Source: Vulcanimicrobiota bacterium (GTDB taxonomy: Bacteria; Vulcanimicrobiota; Vulcanimicrobiia; Vulcanimicrobiales; Vulcanimicrobiaceae). From it: 62,470 nucleotides of DNA. The DNA is taken from assembly GCA_003136355.1 (NCBI GenBank), contig PLED01000049.1, positions 276 to 62,745 on the forward strand, in the 5' to 3' direction. This document shows, piece after piece, positions 1 through 7,651 of this stretch. Made by a program: the position numbers and the translations under genes. The number at the start of each line of letters is the position of its first letter. Positions within the stretch are counted from its first letter, which is position 1. Below the pieces are notes generated by a model. That model did not search any database, was not told the origin of the DNA, and saw only the letters and a list, made by a program, of their open reading frames with translations.

Positions 1-1
1 C

Positions 2-1327
2 GACGTGCTGGTCGTCGGCGGCGGCAATGCGGGTTGCGCGGCGGCGATTGCGGCGGCGCGTCACGGTGCCCATACGCTTCTGCTCGAGCGTTACGGTTTT
101 TTGGGCGGCACTGCGACCGCTGCAATGGTTGGTCCGTGGATGACCTTTCATTCCGCGAAAGAACGCATCGTCGGCGGCATCGCTCAAGAGATGGTCGAGC
201 GGCTGATGCGCAAGGGTGCTTCGCCGGGGCACCTTGCCGATTCGTCGGATTATGTTGCGACGATTACGCCGTTCGATCCGGAAGTGCACAAGGCGCTGCT
301 CTTCGAGATGATGCAAGAGGCCGGCGTGCATTTGCTCGTTCACGCCTATTTTTTGCGCGCGGTCATGGATGGAGAAGGCGTGGCGGGAGCAATTTTTGCA
401 ACGGTTGCGGGTGAACGGGAATACCGTGCGTGCGTCACCATTGATGCGACCGCGGACGCATACGTCGCTGCGTCCGCAGGCGTCGAAACGCAACAAGGCG
501 ACGAACGCGGCCGCGTACAGCCCGCGACGCTCATCTTTCGCTTGAGCCACGTCGACCTCGCCAAAACGGCGGCGTATGTTCGCATGCATCCCGATCAAAT
601 GCGCACGTCGCTGAAAACGCACGAGCGCACCGCGCCGGCGTTGACGGCGGTCGCGGGACTCTACGAGTTATGGCACGAGGCGCAAGCCAAAGGCGACGTC
701 ACCATTCCGCGCGAGGTGGTCTCATTTTTCATCTCGCCGTACCCGGACGAGGTCACAGTGAACATGACGCGCGTAGTGGACATCGATCCGCTCGATCCCG
801 ACGACTTGACTCGCGCGGAGGTTGAGGCGCGCGGCCAGGCGATGCAGCTTTTCGACTTCTTTCGTAAGCGCGTCCCCGGATTTGAAAACTCGCGGATCGC
901 CGCGACCGCGACGCAGATCGGCATTCGTGAATCGCGCCGCATCGTCGGCGAATACACACTGACCCGCGATGACGTGCTGCAGGGCAAACACTTTGACGAT
1001 GCGGTCGCACGCAGCGCCTATCCGATCGATATTCACAATCCGTCGGGCACGGGCACGCAAACGCACCGGCTTCGCGCCGGCGAGAGCTACGAAATTCCCT
1101 ACCGCTGCTTAGTGCCGGCGAAAGTGGACCGGCTGCTCGTTGCCGGCCGCTGCATATCGACGACGCACGAAGCTTTGGCCTCGACGCGGCTGACGCCAAC
1201 GGTTATGACCCTCGGACAAGCCGCCGGCACGGCGGCGGCGCTCGCACGCGAAGAAAAAGTGCGCGTGCGCGATGTCGATGCGGCGAAGCTCCGCGCTGCG
1301 CTTACCGCCGACGGGGTGATCTTATGA
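2..1327 (+). CDS. FAD-dependent oxidoreductase, 5' end outside the window
   Basis: The reading frame is open at the left edge, so the true start lies upstream; about 441 residues are visible. The visible N-terminus is the dinucleotide-binding Rossmann motif (VVGGGNAGCAAA) followed by an acidic residue near residue 28 (LLLERYG), as in the FAD_oxidored family of flavoproteins. A second family hallmark is the C-terminal block LLVAGRCISTTHEA followed by a GQAAGTAAALA segment, which closes the FAD site. The substrate is unknown. Members of this family often sit in carbohydrate utilisation clusters, and here the next genes are an amino-sugar kinase and NanE, so an oxidation step in sugar or amino-sugar catabolism is a reasonable inference. 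Its stop overlaps the next start (ATGA). Confidence 0.85.
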   Translation, partial: DVLVVGGGNAGCAAAIAAARHGAHTLLLERYGFLGGTATAAMVGPWMTFHSAKERIVGGIAQEMVERLMRKGASPGHLADSSDYVATITPFDPEVHKALLFEMMQEAGVHLLVHAYFLRAVMDGEGVAGAIFATVAGEREYRACVTIDATADAYVAASAGVETQQGDERGRVQPATLIFRLSHVDLAKTAAYVRMHPDQMRTSLKTHERTAPALTAVAGLYELWHEAQAKGDVTIPREVVSFFISPYPDEVTVNMTRVVDIDPLDPDDLTRAEVEARGQAMQLFDFFRKRVPGFENSRIAATATQIGIRESRRIVGEYTLTRDDVLQGKHFDDAVARSAYPIDIHNPSGTGTQTHRLRAGESYEIPYRCLVPAKVDRLLVAGRCISTTHEALASTRLTPTVMTLGQAAGTAAALAREEKVRVRDVDAAKLRAALTADGVIL

Positions 1328-1620
1328 AGATTGAGTTCGCCGATCTCGGCGATTGGGGCGACGCCGAGCTGCGGTCCGAATACGACCCGCAAGGGCCGGT
1401 CATTCGCATTAACTCGCGCGTCGCCGACAAACTTCCGCCCGAGGAACGCGCGGCATTTGTGAAGCGCGCGATCGCGCACGAACTCTACCATCACATGGAA
1501 CACTGCGGCGACGTTCCGATCATCCGCGATCGCGCTGCTCGCGAAGAGGCAGCTTCGTCCTTCCCTTCGTCCTTCGACTACGAGTTCGCAATGCGAACTC
1601 TACTCAGGATGACAAAATAG
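1324..1620 (+). CDS. Small zincin-like protein (HExxHxxxH) of unknown function
   Basis: This 98-residue protein has no family I can name with certainty. Residues about 52-60 read HELYHHMEH, which fits HExxH plus a further His four residues on, the zinc site of minimal metallopeptidases of the ImmA/IrrE or SprT kind. It starts at an ATGA overlap with the FAD oxidoreductase and its TAG overlaps the GTG of the next gene, so it is co-translated in the amino-sugar operon. The last ~17 residues are encoded by a copy of the dispersed repeat (1571-1614), so the original C-terminus was probably replaced. It could be a degraded protease remnant; conservation in relatives would decide. Confidence 0.6.
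   Translation: MKIEFADLGDWGDAELRSEYDPQGPVIRINSRVADKLPPEERAAFVKRAIAHELYHHMEHCGDVPIIRDRAAREEAASSFPSSFDYEFAMRTLLRMTK
1571..1614 (+). repeat. Dispersed palindromic repeat, copy 1 (inside 3' end of the zincin-like gene)
   Basis: The copy starts CCTTCGACTAC and ends TACTCAGGATGACA, with a perfect inner hairpin GAGTTCGC-aat-GCGAACTC (1582-1600). It lies in frame and encodes the C-terminus of the upstream gene. Its outer arms match the copies at 15644, 17870, 31549, 39873 and 43153. Confidence 0.8.
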
Positions 1621-2510
1621 TGACGCTGTACGCGGGGATCGATGCGGGGCAGAGCCGGACTGTCGCCGCAATCGCGGACGAATCGGGCCGTGAACTCGGG
1701 CGCGGCGAATCCGGCGCTGCCGATGAGATCGGGCAAGACGCGAACTCAACGCGTCTAAGCGATGCGATCCGCTCGGCTTACGATGAAGCGGCGACTGCGG
1801 CGAAATTGCCGGCCGGCGTGCGGTGCGAGCGCATCGTCGCCGGCATCAGCGGATACGAAGGCCGCGTTTACGGACGGCCTCCGGAATTGCCATGCGGCGA
1901 GTTGGTTCTCGTGCATGACGCGGTGATCGCGCACGCTGGGGCGTTCGAAGGCGGCTCGGGTGTTGTCGTTATTGCCGGTACCGGTTCAGTTGCGTACGGT
2001 GCGAACGAGCGCGGTGAAACAGTGACGTCCGGCGGATGGGGCTACCTGTTCGGCGATGAGGGAAGCGCGTTTTGGTTTGCGCGCCGCGCGATCGAAGACG
2101 CCATTCGCGACGAAGACGCCGGCAAGAAAAACCCATTTGCGCCGATGCTGCTGCGTCATTTCGGCAGTTCGTCGCTGCATGCGCTCGTACGATCGTTTTA
2201 TGCCGGCGAGATCTCGCGAACCGCGCTGGCCGAGTTCGCGCAAGCGGCGATCGAACGGTCCGCATCGGATCCCGGCGGCGAGCGATACGTGCAGCAGTGC
2301 GCCCTGGCGCTGGCCGATTTGGCCGTGCGTACAATGGCGCGCATCGGATTGCAGGCCGGGCCGCTGGCATTCTTGGGCGGGATGACGAAGAGCGCGGCAA
2401 TGAAATCCGCGATCATTAGCGCGGTGGAAGAAGCTGCGCCGGGCGCCAAAATCGTCGAGCCGGCGGGCGACGCCGTCTCCGGTGCGCTTTTTTTGGCGCG
2501 AAACGGATGA
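1620..2510 (+). CDS. BadF/BcrA-type sugar kinase, probably N-acetylhexosamine kinase
   Basis: Predicted to phosphorylate an amino sugar (GlcNAc or ManNAc) with ATP in the cytoplasm. The 296-residue protein starts with the phosphate-1 motif YAGIDAGQSRT, carries the adenosine/phosphate-2 type segment VVIAGTGSVAYG near residue 118, the GGWGYLFGDEGS block near 138, and ends with a Gly-rich LAFLGGM block, all as in the BadF/BadG/BcrA/BcrD ATPase family that includes human NAGK. The GTG start overlaps the upstream TAG (TAGTG), and the stop overlaps nanE (ATGA). The pairing with NanE supports ManNAc as substrate: kinase then 2-epimerase gives GlcNAc-6-P. Substrate choice is inference from context. 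Confidence 0.82.
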   Translation: MTLYAGIDAGQSRTVAAIADESGRELGRGESGAADEIGQDANSTRLSDAIRSAYDEAATAAKLPAGVRCERIVAGISGYEGRVYGRPPELPCGELVLVHDAVIAHAGAFEGGSGVVVIAGTGSVAYGANERGETVTSGGWGYLFGDEGSAFWFARRAIEDAIRDEDAGKKNPFAPMLLRHFGSSSLHALVRSFYAGEISRTALAEFAQAAIERSASDPGGERYVQQCALALADLAVRTMARIGLQAGPLAFLGGMTKSAAMKSAIISAVEEAAPGAKIVEPAGDAVSGALFLARNG

Positions 2511-3202
2511 GCGGCAAGCATGAGCTGCTCGAGCGCCTGCGCGGGGGCCTGATCGTCTCGGTGCAAGCTGCGCCGGGATCGGCGCTCGACGATCCGATCG
2601 TCTTGTCTGCGCTGGCCGCCGCCGCGAAATCCGCGGGTGCCGTCGCACTCCGGCTCCAGGGCGCAGCCAACATCGCAGCCGTTCGCAAGCGCGTCGATCT
2701 TCCCGTGATCGGCATCGTGAAGCGCGAGTATCCCGGATTCGAACCCTACATCACGCCGACACTGCGCGAAGTCCGCGAGCTGCTGAGTCTGGGCGTGGAG
2801 ATCGTCGCGTTCGACGCGACCGGCAGGCAGCGCCCGGGTGAGGCCGGCGTGCCGCAGATCGCCGGCGAGATTCAGAGCGGCGGCGCGCTCGCGATGGCCG
2901 ACTGCGCTCAGGCCTCCGACGGGGTCGCCGCGCAAGCCGCCGGGGCGGATATCGTCGCGACCACCCTCTGCGGTTATACAAAGGAGACGGCCGGCTGCGC
3001 GCTCCCGGCGCTCGACCTCGTTGCGGTCTTCGCCGAACTGGACGCTTTCGTGATCTGCGAGGGCGGAATCCATTCCCCGGCCCAGGGAGCCGCCGCGCTT
3101 GCGGCCGGCGCCGCCGCCGTCGTGGTCGGAACCGCCATTACAAATGTAGAGTGGCTGACCCGGGAATACGCCGCCGCCCTGCAAAGGTCGTCGCTCGCGT
3201 AG
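2507..3202 (+). CDS. nanE: N-acetylmannosamine-6-phosphate 2-epimerase
   Basis: Converts ManNAc-6-phosphate to GlcNAc-6-phosphate, a cytoplasmic step of sialic acid / N-acetylmannosamine use. The 231-residue TIM-barrel protein has the family N-terminus (LRGGLIVSVQA), the GIVKREYP segment around residue 72 with the conserved Lys, IVAFDATGRQRP around 100, the catalytic-acid type ADCAQASDG near 130, and the phosphate-binding C-terminus (CEGGIHSP then AVVVGTAITN). Length is typical (220-235). It is the last gene of the operon, joined to the kinase by ATGA. No neuraminate lyase or deacetylase is in the window; they may lie upstream of the left edge. Confidence 0.9.
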   Translation: MSGKHELLERLRGGLIVSVQAAPGSALDDPIVLSALAAAAKSAGAVALRLQGAANIAAVRKRVDLPVIGIVKREYPGFEPYITPTLREVRELLSLGVEIVAFDATGRQRPGEAGVPQIAGEIQSGGALAMADCAQASDGVAAQAAGADIVATTLCGYTKETAGCALPALDLVAVFAELDAFVICEGGIHSPAQGAAALAAGAAAVVVGTAITNVEWLTREYAAALQRSSLA

Positions 3203-3214
3203 GACGCGCTTTCC

Positions 3215-3233
3215 TATAATCTAATAGGCCTAT
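3215..3233 (+). promoter_or_regulatory. Candidate -10 box and 10-bp palindrome ahead of the oxidase operon
   Basis: The only gap between nanE and the oxidase operon (42 bases) contains TATAAT at 3215-3220 and a perfect palindrome ATAGGCCTAT at 3224-3233, just before the subunit II start. No convincing -35 was seen at the expected spacing. The palindrome could be an operator for a redox or oxygen regulator, which is inference only. Confidence 0.35.
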
Positions 3234-3244
3234 CCGTCTGCTTC

Positions 3245-4375
3245 TTGGAGATTCGCACACCTTTGCCAGAAAATAGAGACCCGGTAGTCCATCTCGACCG
3301 CCAGTTCTGGATCGTCACGGCCGTTCTCGGCGTGCTGGCGCTCATTTCGATCCTCTGGTGGGTCTGGGCGCCGATCACGAGCATCATGCCCGAAGCGGTC
3401 GATAAGGCGCAGCAGATCGACGCGCTGTTCCGCTTCCTGGCGGCGTCGGGCACCGCGCTCTTCATTTTTGTCTGCGGATATATCGTCTATTTTTCGCTGG
3501 CGTTCCGCCGTCACGCCGGCACGCCCGAGAATGCCGTCGGCATTCAGATTCACGACAACAACAAGCTCGAGATGTGGTGGACGATCATTCCGACGGTTTT
3601 CGTCGTCATCATGGCGATCTTTAGTTTGCGCATCTGGGCCGGCATCGAATTTTCGCCGTCCAACACGCTCGTCGTTGAAGCGATCGGCCATCAGTGGTAC
3701 TACACGTTCCGTTATCCCAACGTCAACGGTGAAGTTAAAGAGATGCACCTGCCGCTCGGACAGGCGATCACGCTGCACGTGACCTCGAGCGACGTCATCC
3801 ACTCGTTTTGGATTCCGGCCATGCGGCTGAAGGCCGATATGGTGCCCGGCTTGATCAACACGTTTGAGTTCACGCCGACGCGGCCGGGAAGATACGAGAT
3901 CATTTGCACGGAGTTTTGCGGTACGCTGCACGGCGAGATGCATAGCGGAACGACGCAAAACCCAGCATACGTTTACATCGATCCGCCGGCGCAATACGCG
4001 TCGTGGTATGCGCGAACCGAGCGCGAGCAAATTCAAGCCAGCAATGCGATTTCGGCTCCGCTGAGCCCCAACCAGCTGAATCTCTCCCGCGGCGATGCAG
4101 GTGCGGGTGCGAAACTCTTCGCCGCCAAATGCTCGGCGTGTCACGCGGTCGGTCCCTTCGATCAGAAGATCGTCGGTCCCGGACTCAAAGGCGTGCTGGA
4201 CGATCCGGCCCATCCGCAGCTCGTGGATGGTGACAAAGCCACGCCGGAAAACGTCGCGAAGATTTTGCAAAACGGATTTAAGGGCAGTATGGGAGAGATG
4301 CCGACTCAAGCGGGCAACGGGCTCAACAATAAGGATATCGTGAACCTCGTCGCTTACCTAAAAACACTGAAGTAA
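3245..4375 (+). CDS. coxB: Cytochrome c oxidase subunit II with fused cytochrome c domain (caa3 type)
   Basis: Receives electrons at CuA and passes them to subunit I; outer face of the inner membrane. Three hydrophobic segments lie near residues 21-43, 66-88 and 112-132. The cupredoxin domain has the CuA ligands CTEFCGTLHGEMHS starting near residue 220 (Cys-x3-Cys, His, Met) and the aromatic electron-entry patch HQWYYTF near 145. A C-terminal cytochrome c domain has the haem site CSACH near residue 295 and a Met ligand in GEMPTQ, making this a caa3-type subunit. The start is TTG at 3245; another TTG lies at 3263. Subunit I follows after 10 bases. Confidence 0.95.
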   Translation: MEIRTPLPENRDPVVHLDRQFWIVTAVLGVLALISILWWVWAPITSIMPEAVDKAQQIDALFRFLAASGTALFIFVCGYIVYFSLAFRRHAGTPENAVGIQIHDNNKLEMWWTIIPTVFVVIMAIFSLRIWAGIEFSPSNTLVVEAIGHQWYYTFRYPNVNGEVKEMHLPLGQAITLHVTSSDVIHSFWIPAMRLKADMVPGLINTFEFTPTRPGRYEIICTEFCGTLHGEMHSGTTQNPAYVYIDPPAQYASWYARTEREQIQASNAISAPLSPNQLNLSRGDAGAGAKLFAAKCSACHAVGPFDQKIVGPGLKGVLDDPAHPQLVDGDKATPENVAKILQNGFKGSMGEMPTQAGNGLNNKDIVNLVAYLKTLK

Positions 4376-4385
4376 CCGGAGCAAG

Positions 4386-6062
4386 ATGACAGCTGTAGCA
4401 ACGCACGCAGGCGGAGGACTGGCCGACCACGTTCATCCGGAGCCGCAAGGGTTCATCCGGAAGTACGTCTTTTCGATCGATCACAAGATCATCGGAATCC
4501 AGTACATGATTACGGCCTTCTTGTTCATGATTCTAGGGGGAATGCTGGCCGAACTGATCCGCATTCAACTGATGAAGGCCAGCGGCGGCCTGATGACGCC
4601 CGAGACCTACAACGAGGTCTACTCGGTCCACGGTTCGACGATGGTGTGGCTGGTGATCATTCCGTTGCTCACCGGTGGATTCGGCAACTTGATCTTCCCG
4701 GTGCAGATCGGCGCACGCGACGTCGCCTTTCCGTGGTTGAACATGCTGAGCTTCTGGCTCTTCCCGCCGGCCGGCTTGATGCTGTACGCGTCTTTCCTGA
4801 TGGGGGCGCCGACGGCCGGCTGGACGGAGTATCCGCCGATGTCGCTGCTAGGCGGGGCAGGCACGTCGATGTGGGCCGCGGCGATCTTCTTGATCGGCGT
4901 CAGCTCGACGATGACCGGCATAAACTTTTTGGTCACGATTCTGAAGATGCGCGCGCCCGGCATGACGTTTACGCGCATGCCACTCTTCGTGTGGGGACAG
5001 TTCGTTACCGCGCCGCTGTTGATGATCGCCACCACGGCGCTGGGTGCGGCGCTTGCCGCGCTCTTCGTGCAGCGCCAGTTCGGCGTCGCGTTTTTCGATC
5101 CGACGCGCGGCGGCAGCCCGCTGCTGTGGCAGCACATGTTCTGGTTCTACAGCCATCCCGCCGTCTACATTATGATCTTGCCGGCCTTCGGGATGATCTC
5201 CGAAATTCTTCCGACGTTTTCGCGCAAGCCGATATTCGGCTACAAGATGATCGCGTTCTCGTCGTGCGCCATCGCGATTCTCGGCTTCATGGTCTGGGCG
5301 CATCATATGTTCACCTCGGGCATGGCGCCCGCGCTGCAGCTGCCGTTCATGGTGCTCACGATGCTGATCGCGATCCCGACCGGCGTCAAAATCTTCTCGT
5401 GGGTCACGACCCTCTGGGGCGGCGTCATTCACATGACGACCTCGATGCTCTTTGCGATCGGTTTCCTCGCGACGTTTACACTCGGCGGCATCACGGGCGT
5501 CTTCTTAGCCGCGGTGCCGTTCGATTTGCACGCGCACGGCACGTACTTCATCGTCGCGCACTTGCATTATGTGCTCGTCGGCGGCAGTTTGATGGGCATT
5601 CTTGCCGGACTGTTTTATTGGTATCCCAAGATGAGCGGCCGTCTGATGAACGAGAAGCTCGGCAAATGGTCGTTCTGGCTGTTCTTCATCGGTTTCAACG
5701 GTACGTTCTTGCCGATGCACTGGCTAGGCATGTGGGGTCAGCCGCGCCGCGTCGCGATGTACGATCCGCAATTCCAGGCCTGGAACCAAGTCTGCACGTA
5801 TTTTTCGTTCGTGATGACCGCCGCGCTGATCTTGATTCTCATCAACGCGCTGTGGTCGATGCGTAACGGCAAACGCTCGGGACCCAATCCGTGGAACGCG
5901 CGCACGCTGGAGTGGCAGATTCCCTCGCCGATGCCCTACTACAACTTCAAACACGTGCCGTCGGTCTTCGCGGCGCCCTACGATTTCGCGGAGCCCTTGC
6001 CGTATCGCGGTTTGGAAGAAGAACTGACGGGCGCGCCTCCGCCGGTTCCCGCGGCGCACTGA
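4386..6062 (+). CDS. coxA: Cytochrome c oxidase subunit I (A2-type haem-copper oxidase)
   Basis: Catalytic subunit that reduces O2 to water at a haem a3-CuB centre and pumps protons. The 558-residue polytopic protein has the low-spin haem His in VHGSTMVW near residue 82, the CuB His and cross-linked Tyr in FYSHPAVYIM near 252, the CuB His pair in WAHHMFT near 305, and haem ligands in HLHYVLVGG near 392. The YSHPAV signature replaces the Glu of HPEVY in A1 enzymes, so the D-channel should end in the Tyr-Ser pair known from the A2 subfamily (Rhodothermus, Thermus caa3). It overlaps the next gene by one base (TGATG). Confidence 0.96.
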   Translation: MTAVATHAGGGLADHVHPEPQGFIRKYVFSIDHKIIGIQYMITAFLFMILGGMLAELIRIQLMKASGGLMTPETYNEVYSVHGSTMVWLVIIPLLTGGFGNLIFPVQIGARDVAFPWLNMLSFWLFPPAGLMLYASFLMGAPTAGWTEYPPMSLLGGAGTSMWAAAIFLIGVSSTMTGINFLVTILKMRAPGMTFTRMPLFVWGQFVTAPLLMIATTALGAALAALFVQRQFGVAFFDPTRGGSPLLWQHMFWFYSHPAVYIMILPAFGMISEILPTFSRKPIFGYKMIAFSSCAIAILGFMVWAHHMFTSGMAPALQLPFMVLTMLIAIPTGVKIFSWVTTLWGGVIHMTTSMLFAIGFLATFTLGGITGVFLAAVPFDLHAHGTYFIVAHLHYVLVGGSLMGILAGLFYWYPKMSGRLMNEKLGKWSFWLFFIGFNGTFLPMHWLGMWGQPRRVAMYDPQFQAWNQVCTYFSFVMTAALILILINALWSMRNGKRSGPNPWNARTLEWQIPSPMPYYNFKHVPSVFAAPYDFAEPLPYRGLEEELTGAPPPVPAAH

Positions 6063-6673
6063 TGGCCGTTGCAAGTGTGAGCCACGGCGGCTATTCCGGT
6101 GCGATGACCGAGGAGCCCGATCAGCTATACGTGGAGACGCGCGAGCTGCGCATTCAAGGCTTTTTGCTTTTCATGGTCAGCGACTTGGTGCTGTTCTCGT
6201 CGTTCATCTTCGCTTATCTGTACCTGCGCAACAGCGGTCAAGGCTGGCCGGCGGGCGGACCCAAGCTCGATATCGCGCTGGCCGCGGTCAACTCGATCGT
6301 GCTCTTCGGCTCGGGCGCCACGATGCACTTCGCGCTCGAAAATTGGAAGCACCGCAACTTCACGAAGTTCGCAAACTGGATCGTGATGACGATCATCCTG
6401 GGCGCGGGCTTCTTGACCGGCCAGGTGCTCGAGTATATGCACATCGGCGCCCGCTGGAGCAGCGGCATCTTCGGCGCGTCGTTTTACACGCTGACCGGCA
6501 TGCACGGCTTGCACGTCTTCGCGGGAATCATTTATCTCACCGTGCTGCTGCTGCAGGCGGCGCAAGGCAAGTACACATTCACCAAGTACACCGGCTTGAC
6601 GCTCGGAACGCTCTACTGGCATTTCGTCGACGTCATCTGGGTCGTGCTGTTCTCGATCTTCTATTTACTGTGA
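6062..6673 (+). CDS. coxC: Cytochrome c oxidase subunit III
   Basis: A membrane subunit that stabilises subunit I during turnover. The start is ATG at 6062, overlapping the coxA stop. The 203-residue protein has five hydrophobic segments and family motifs: ELRIQGFLLFMVSDL at the N-terminus, FASFIFAYLYLR-like helix, the SGATMHFAL segment, GASFYTLTGMHGLHVFAG near residue 137 with its conserved His, and the closing YWHFVDVIWVVLF. It lacks the first two helices found in mitochondrial COX3, as in the short five-helix forms. Confidence 0.94.
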   Translation: MAVASVSHGGYSGAMTEEPDQLYVETRELRIQGFLLFMVSDLVLFSSFIFAYLYLRNSGQGWPAGGPKLDIALAAVNSIVLFGSGATMHFALENWKHRNFTKFANWIVMTIILGAGFLTGQVLEYMHIGARWSSGIFGASFYTLTGMHGLHVFAGIIYLTVLLLQAAQGKYTFTKYTGLTLGTLYWHFVDVIWVVLFSIFYLL

Positions 6674-6680
6674 GGCGCTG

Positions 6681-6893
6681 ATGGAAGCTACCGTCGCACA
6701 CATCGAACGCATCTTAGCGATCGTCTTCGGCATCGTCGTCTTTTTCGTGGCGATCATCGCGCTGCGAAACGATTGGAAGAGCCAAGGCATAGAGAACCAA
6801 GTCTTCAAGATCATGCTCGGCCTGCTCGCCCTGGGCGCAATTCTCGGCATCCTGGCCGCGCTCGGCGTGCTCATCGGAAAGGGAGTCGCGTAA
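6681..6893 (+). CDS. Small two-helix membrane protein of the oxidase operon
   Basis: This 70-residue protein has two hydrophobic segments (about residues 11-28 and 43-67) joined by a short polar loop (RNDWKSQGIENQ). It follows coxC by 7 bases and its TAA overlaps the next ATG. I do not recognise a named family; position and topology suggest a small accessory subunit comparable to CoxD/subunit IV of bacterial oxidases. Function is inferred from location. Confidence 0.7.
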   Translation: MEATVAHIERILAIVFGIVVFFVAIIALRNDWKSQGIENQVFKIMLGLLALGAILGILAALGVLIGKGVA

Positions 6894-7081
6894 TGTACGA
6901 TCCGTTAGACGACCGCGGCGTACCGGCTAGCCGCGGCATGCCGATGGTGGTGCGCATCGCGACGATCATCGGGATCCTGTGCATTTTCGGCATCGGCGGC
7001 TCGGTCGTCATGCTCGGCGGCTACGGCCATTGGTGGCCCGATCAGAAAGCGATGCGCATTCCCCTTAGCACGCCGCACTAG
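6893..7081 (+). CDS. Small single-helix membrane protein of the oxidase operon
   Basis: This 62-residue protein starts at the ATG overlapping the upstream stop (TAATG). One hydrophobic helix spans about residues 20-42 (VRIATIIGILCIFGIGG), followed by a short tail with GHWWPDQ. It is the last gene of the oxidase operon and faces a convergent gene only 9 bases away. No family is recognised; a small accessory or assembly subunit of the oxidase is the likeliest role. Confidence 0.65.
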   Translation: MYDPLDDRGVPASRGMPMVVRIATIIGILCIFGIGGSVVMLGGYGHWWPDQKAMRIPLSTPH

Positions 7082-7090
7082 CCTGGTGGC

Positions 7091-7651
7091 TTAGCGGCGC
7101 ATTTTCTGCGAAATGCCGATGGCGAGCGGCGGGAGCTCGTCGGGCAAAACGCCGGTAGATTTTCCGTCCACTTTGTGAATGCCGCCGAACTCTGAGAATT
7201 CGACGTGCGCCGGTACCGTCGCGTTCGGAATGCGATGCCGGCCGAAACATTCCCATTCGCAGCAGAGTTTTGAATCTTCGAAAAGCACGGCCACATAACC
7301 CGACGCCTGCGGTTCGGAGAAATCGTCGGGGCCACGGTAGCGCACGTAGCCGTCGAGGATGTAGATCGGTTTGAACGTTTGCGCGTAGGCGATAAACGGC
7401 GCGACGAGCAGCGCGACCAGATAGATCGCAAAGCCCACAGCCATGATCGCGAAGATGGGCGCGAGGATCCACAGATCATGCGGTGTTGCGACGTGCGCGC
7501 GCCAGACGATGCCCCACGTCATCAGCGCAAAGAAAACCGTGCCGAGCAGCGGTTCGATCGCGATCGCGAATCGACCGGTCAGTCCGCGCCACACGATCTC
7601 GCGCTCGCGTTCGGTCCAAGGCCTTCCGGCCAAATGCGGCCCGAGCCTCAC
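7091..7651 (-). CDS. Membrane protein of unknown function, two helices plus a C-terminal soluble domain
   Basis: The GTG start at 7651 overlaps the stop of the upstream MFS gene (GTGA), giving 186 residues. The N-terminal 20 residues are polar, two hydrophobic helices lie near 28-50 and 58-80, then a domain of about 100 residues follows, beginning [14 protein letters not shown] and carrying a Cys pair and further Cys ([11 protein letters not shown]). That layout resembles membrane proteins with a PH-like domain, but I cannot assign it. It is the last gene of the ctaA-ctaB-MFS chain. Confidence 0.7.
   Translation of the reverse strand: MRLGPHLAGRPWTEREREIVWRGLTGRFAIAIEPLLGTVFFALMTWGIVWRAHVATPHDLWILAPIFAIMAVGFAIYLVALLVAPFIAYAQTFKPIYILDGYVRYRGPDDFSEPQASGYVAVLFEDSKLCCEWECFGRHRIPNATVPAHVEFSEFGGIHKVDGKSTGVLPDELPPLAIGISQKMRR

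Noticed and set aside
3230-4309. Long minus-strand ORF (359 codons) opposite coxB
   Set aside because: It lies entirely antisense to a gene with complete oxidase motifs and has Arg-rich, low-complexity translation typical of shadow frames in high-GC DNA.
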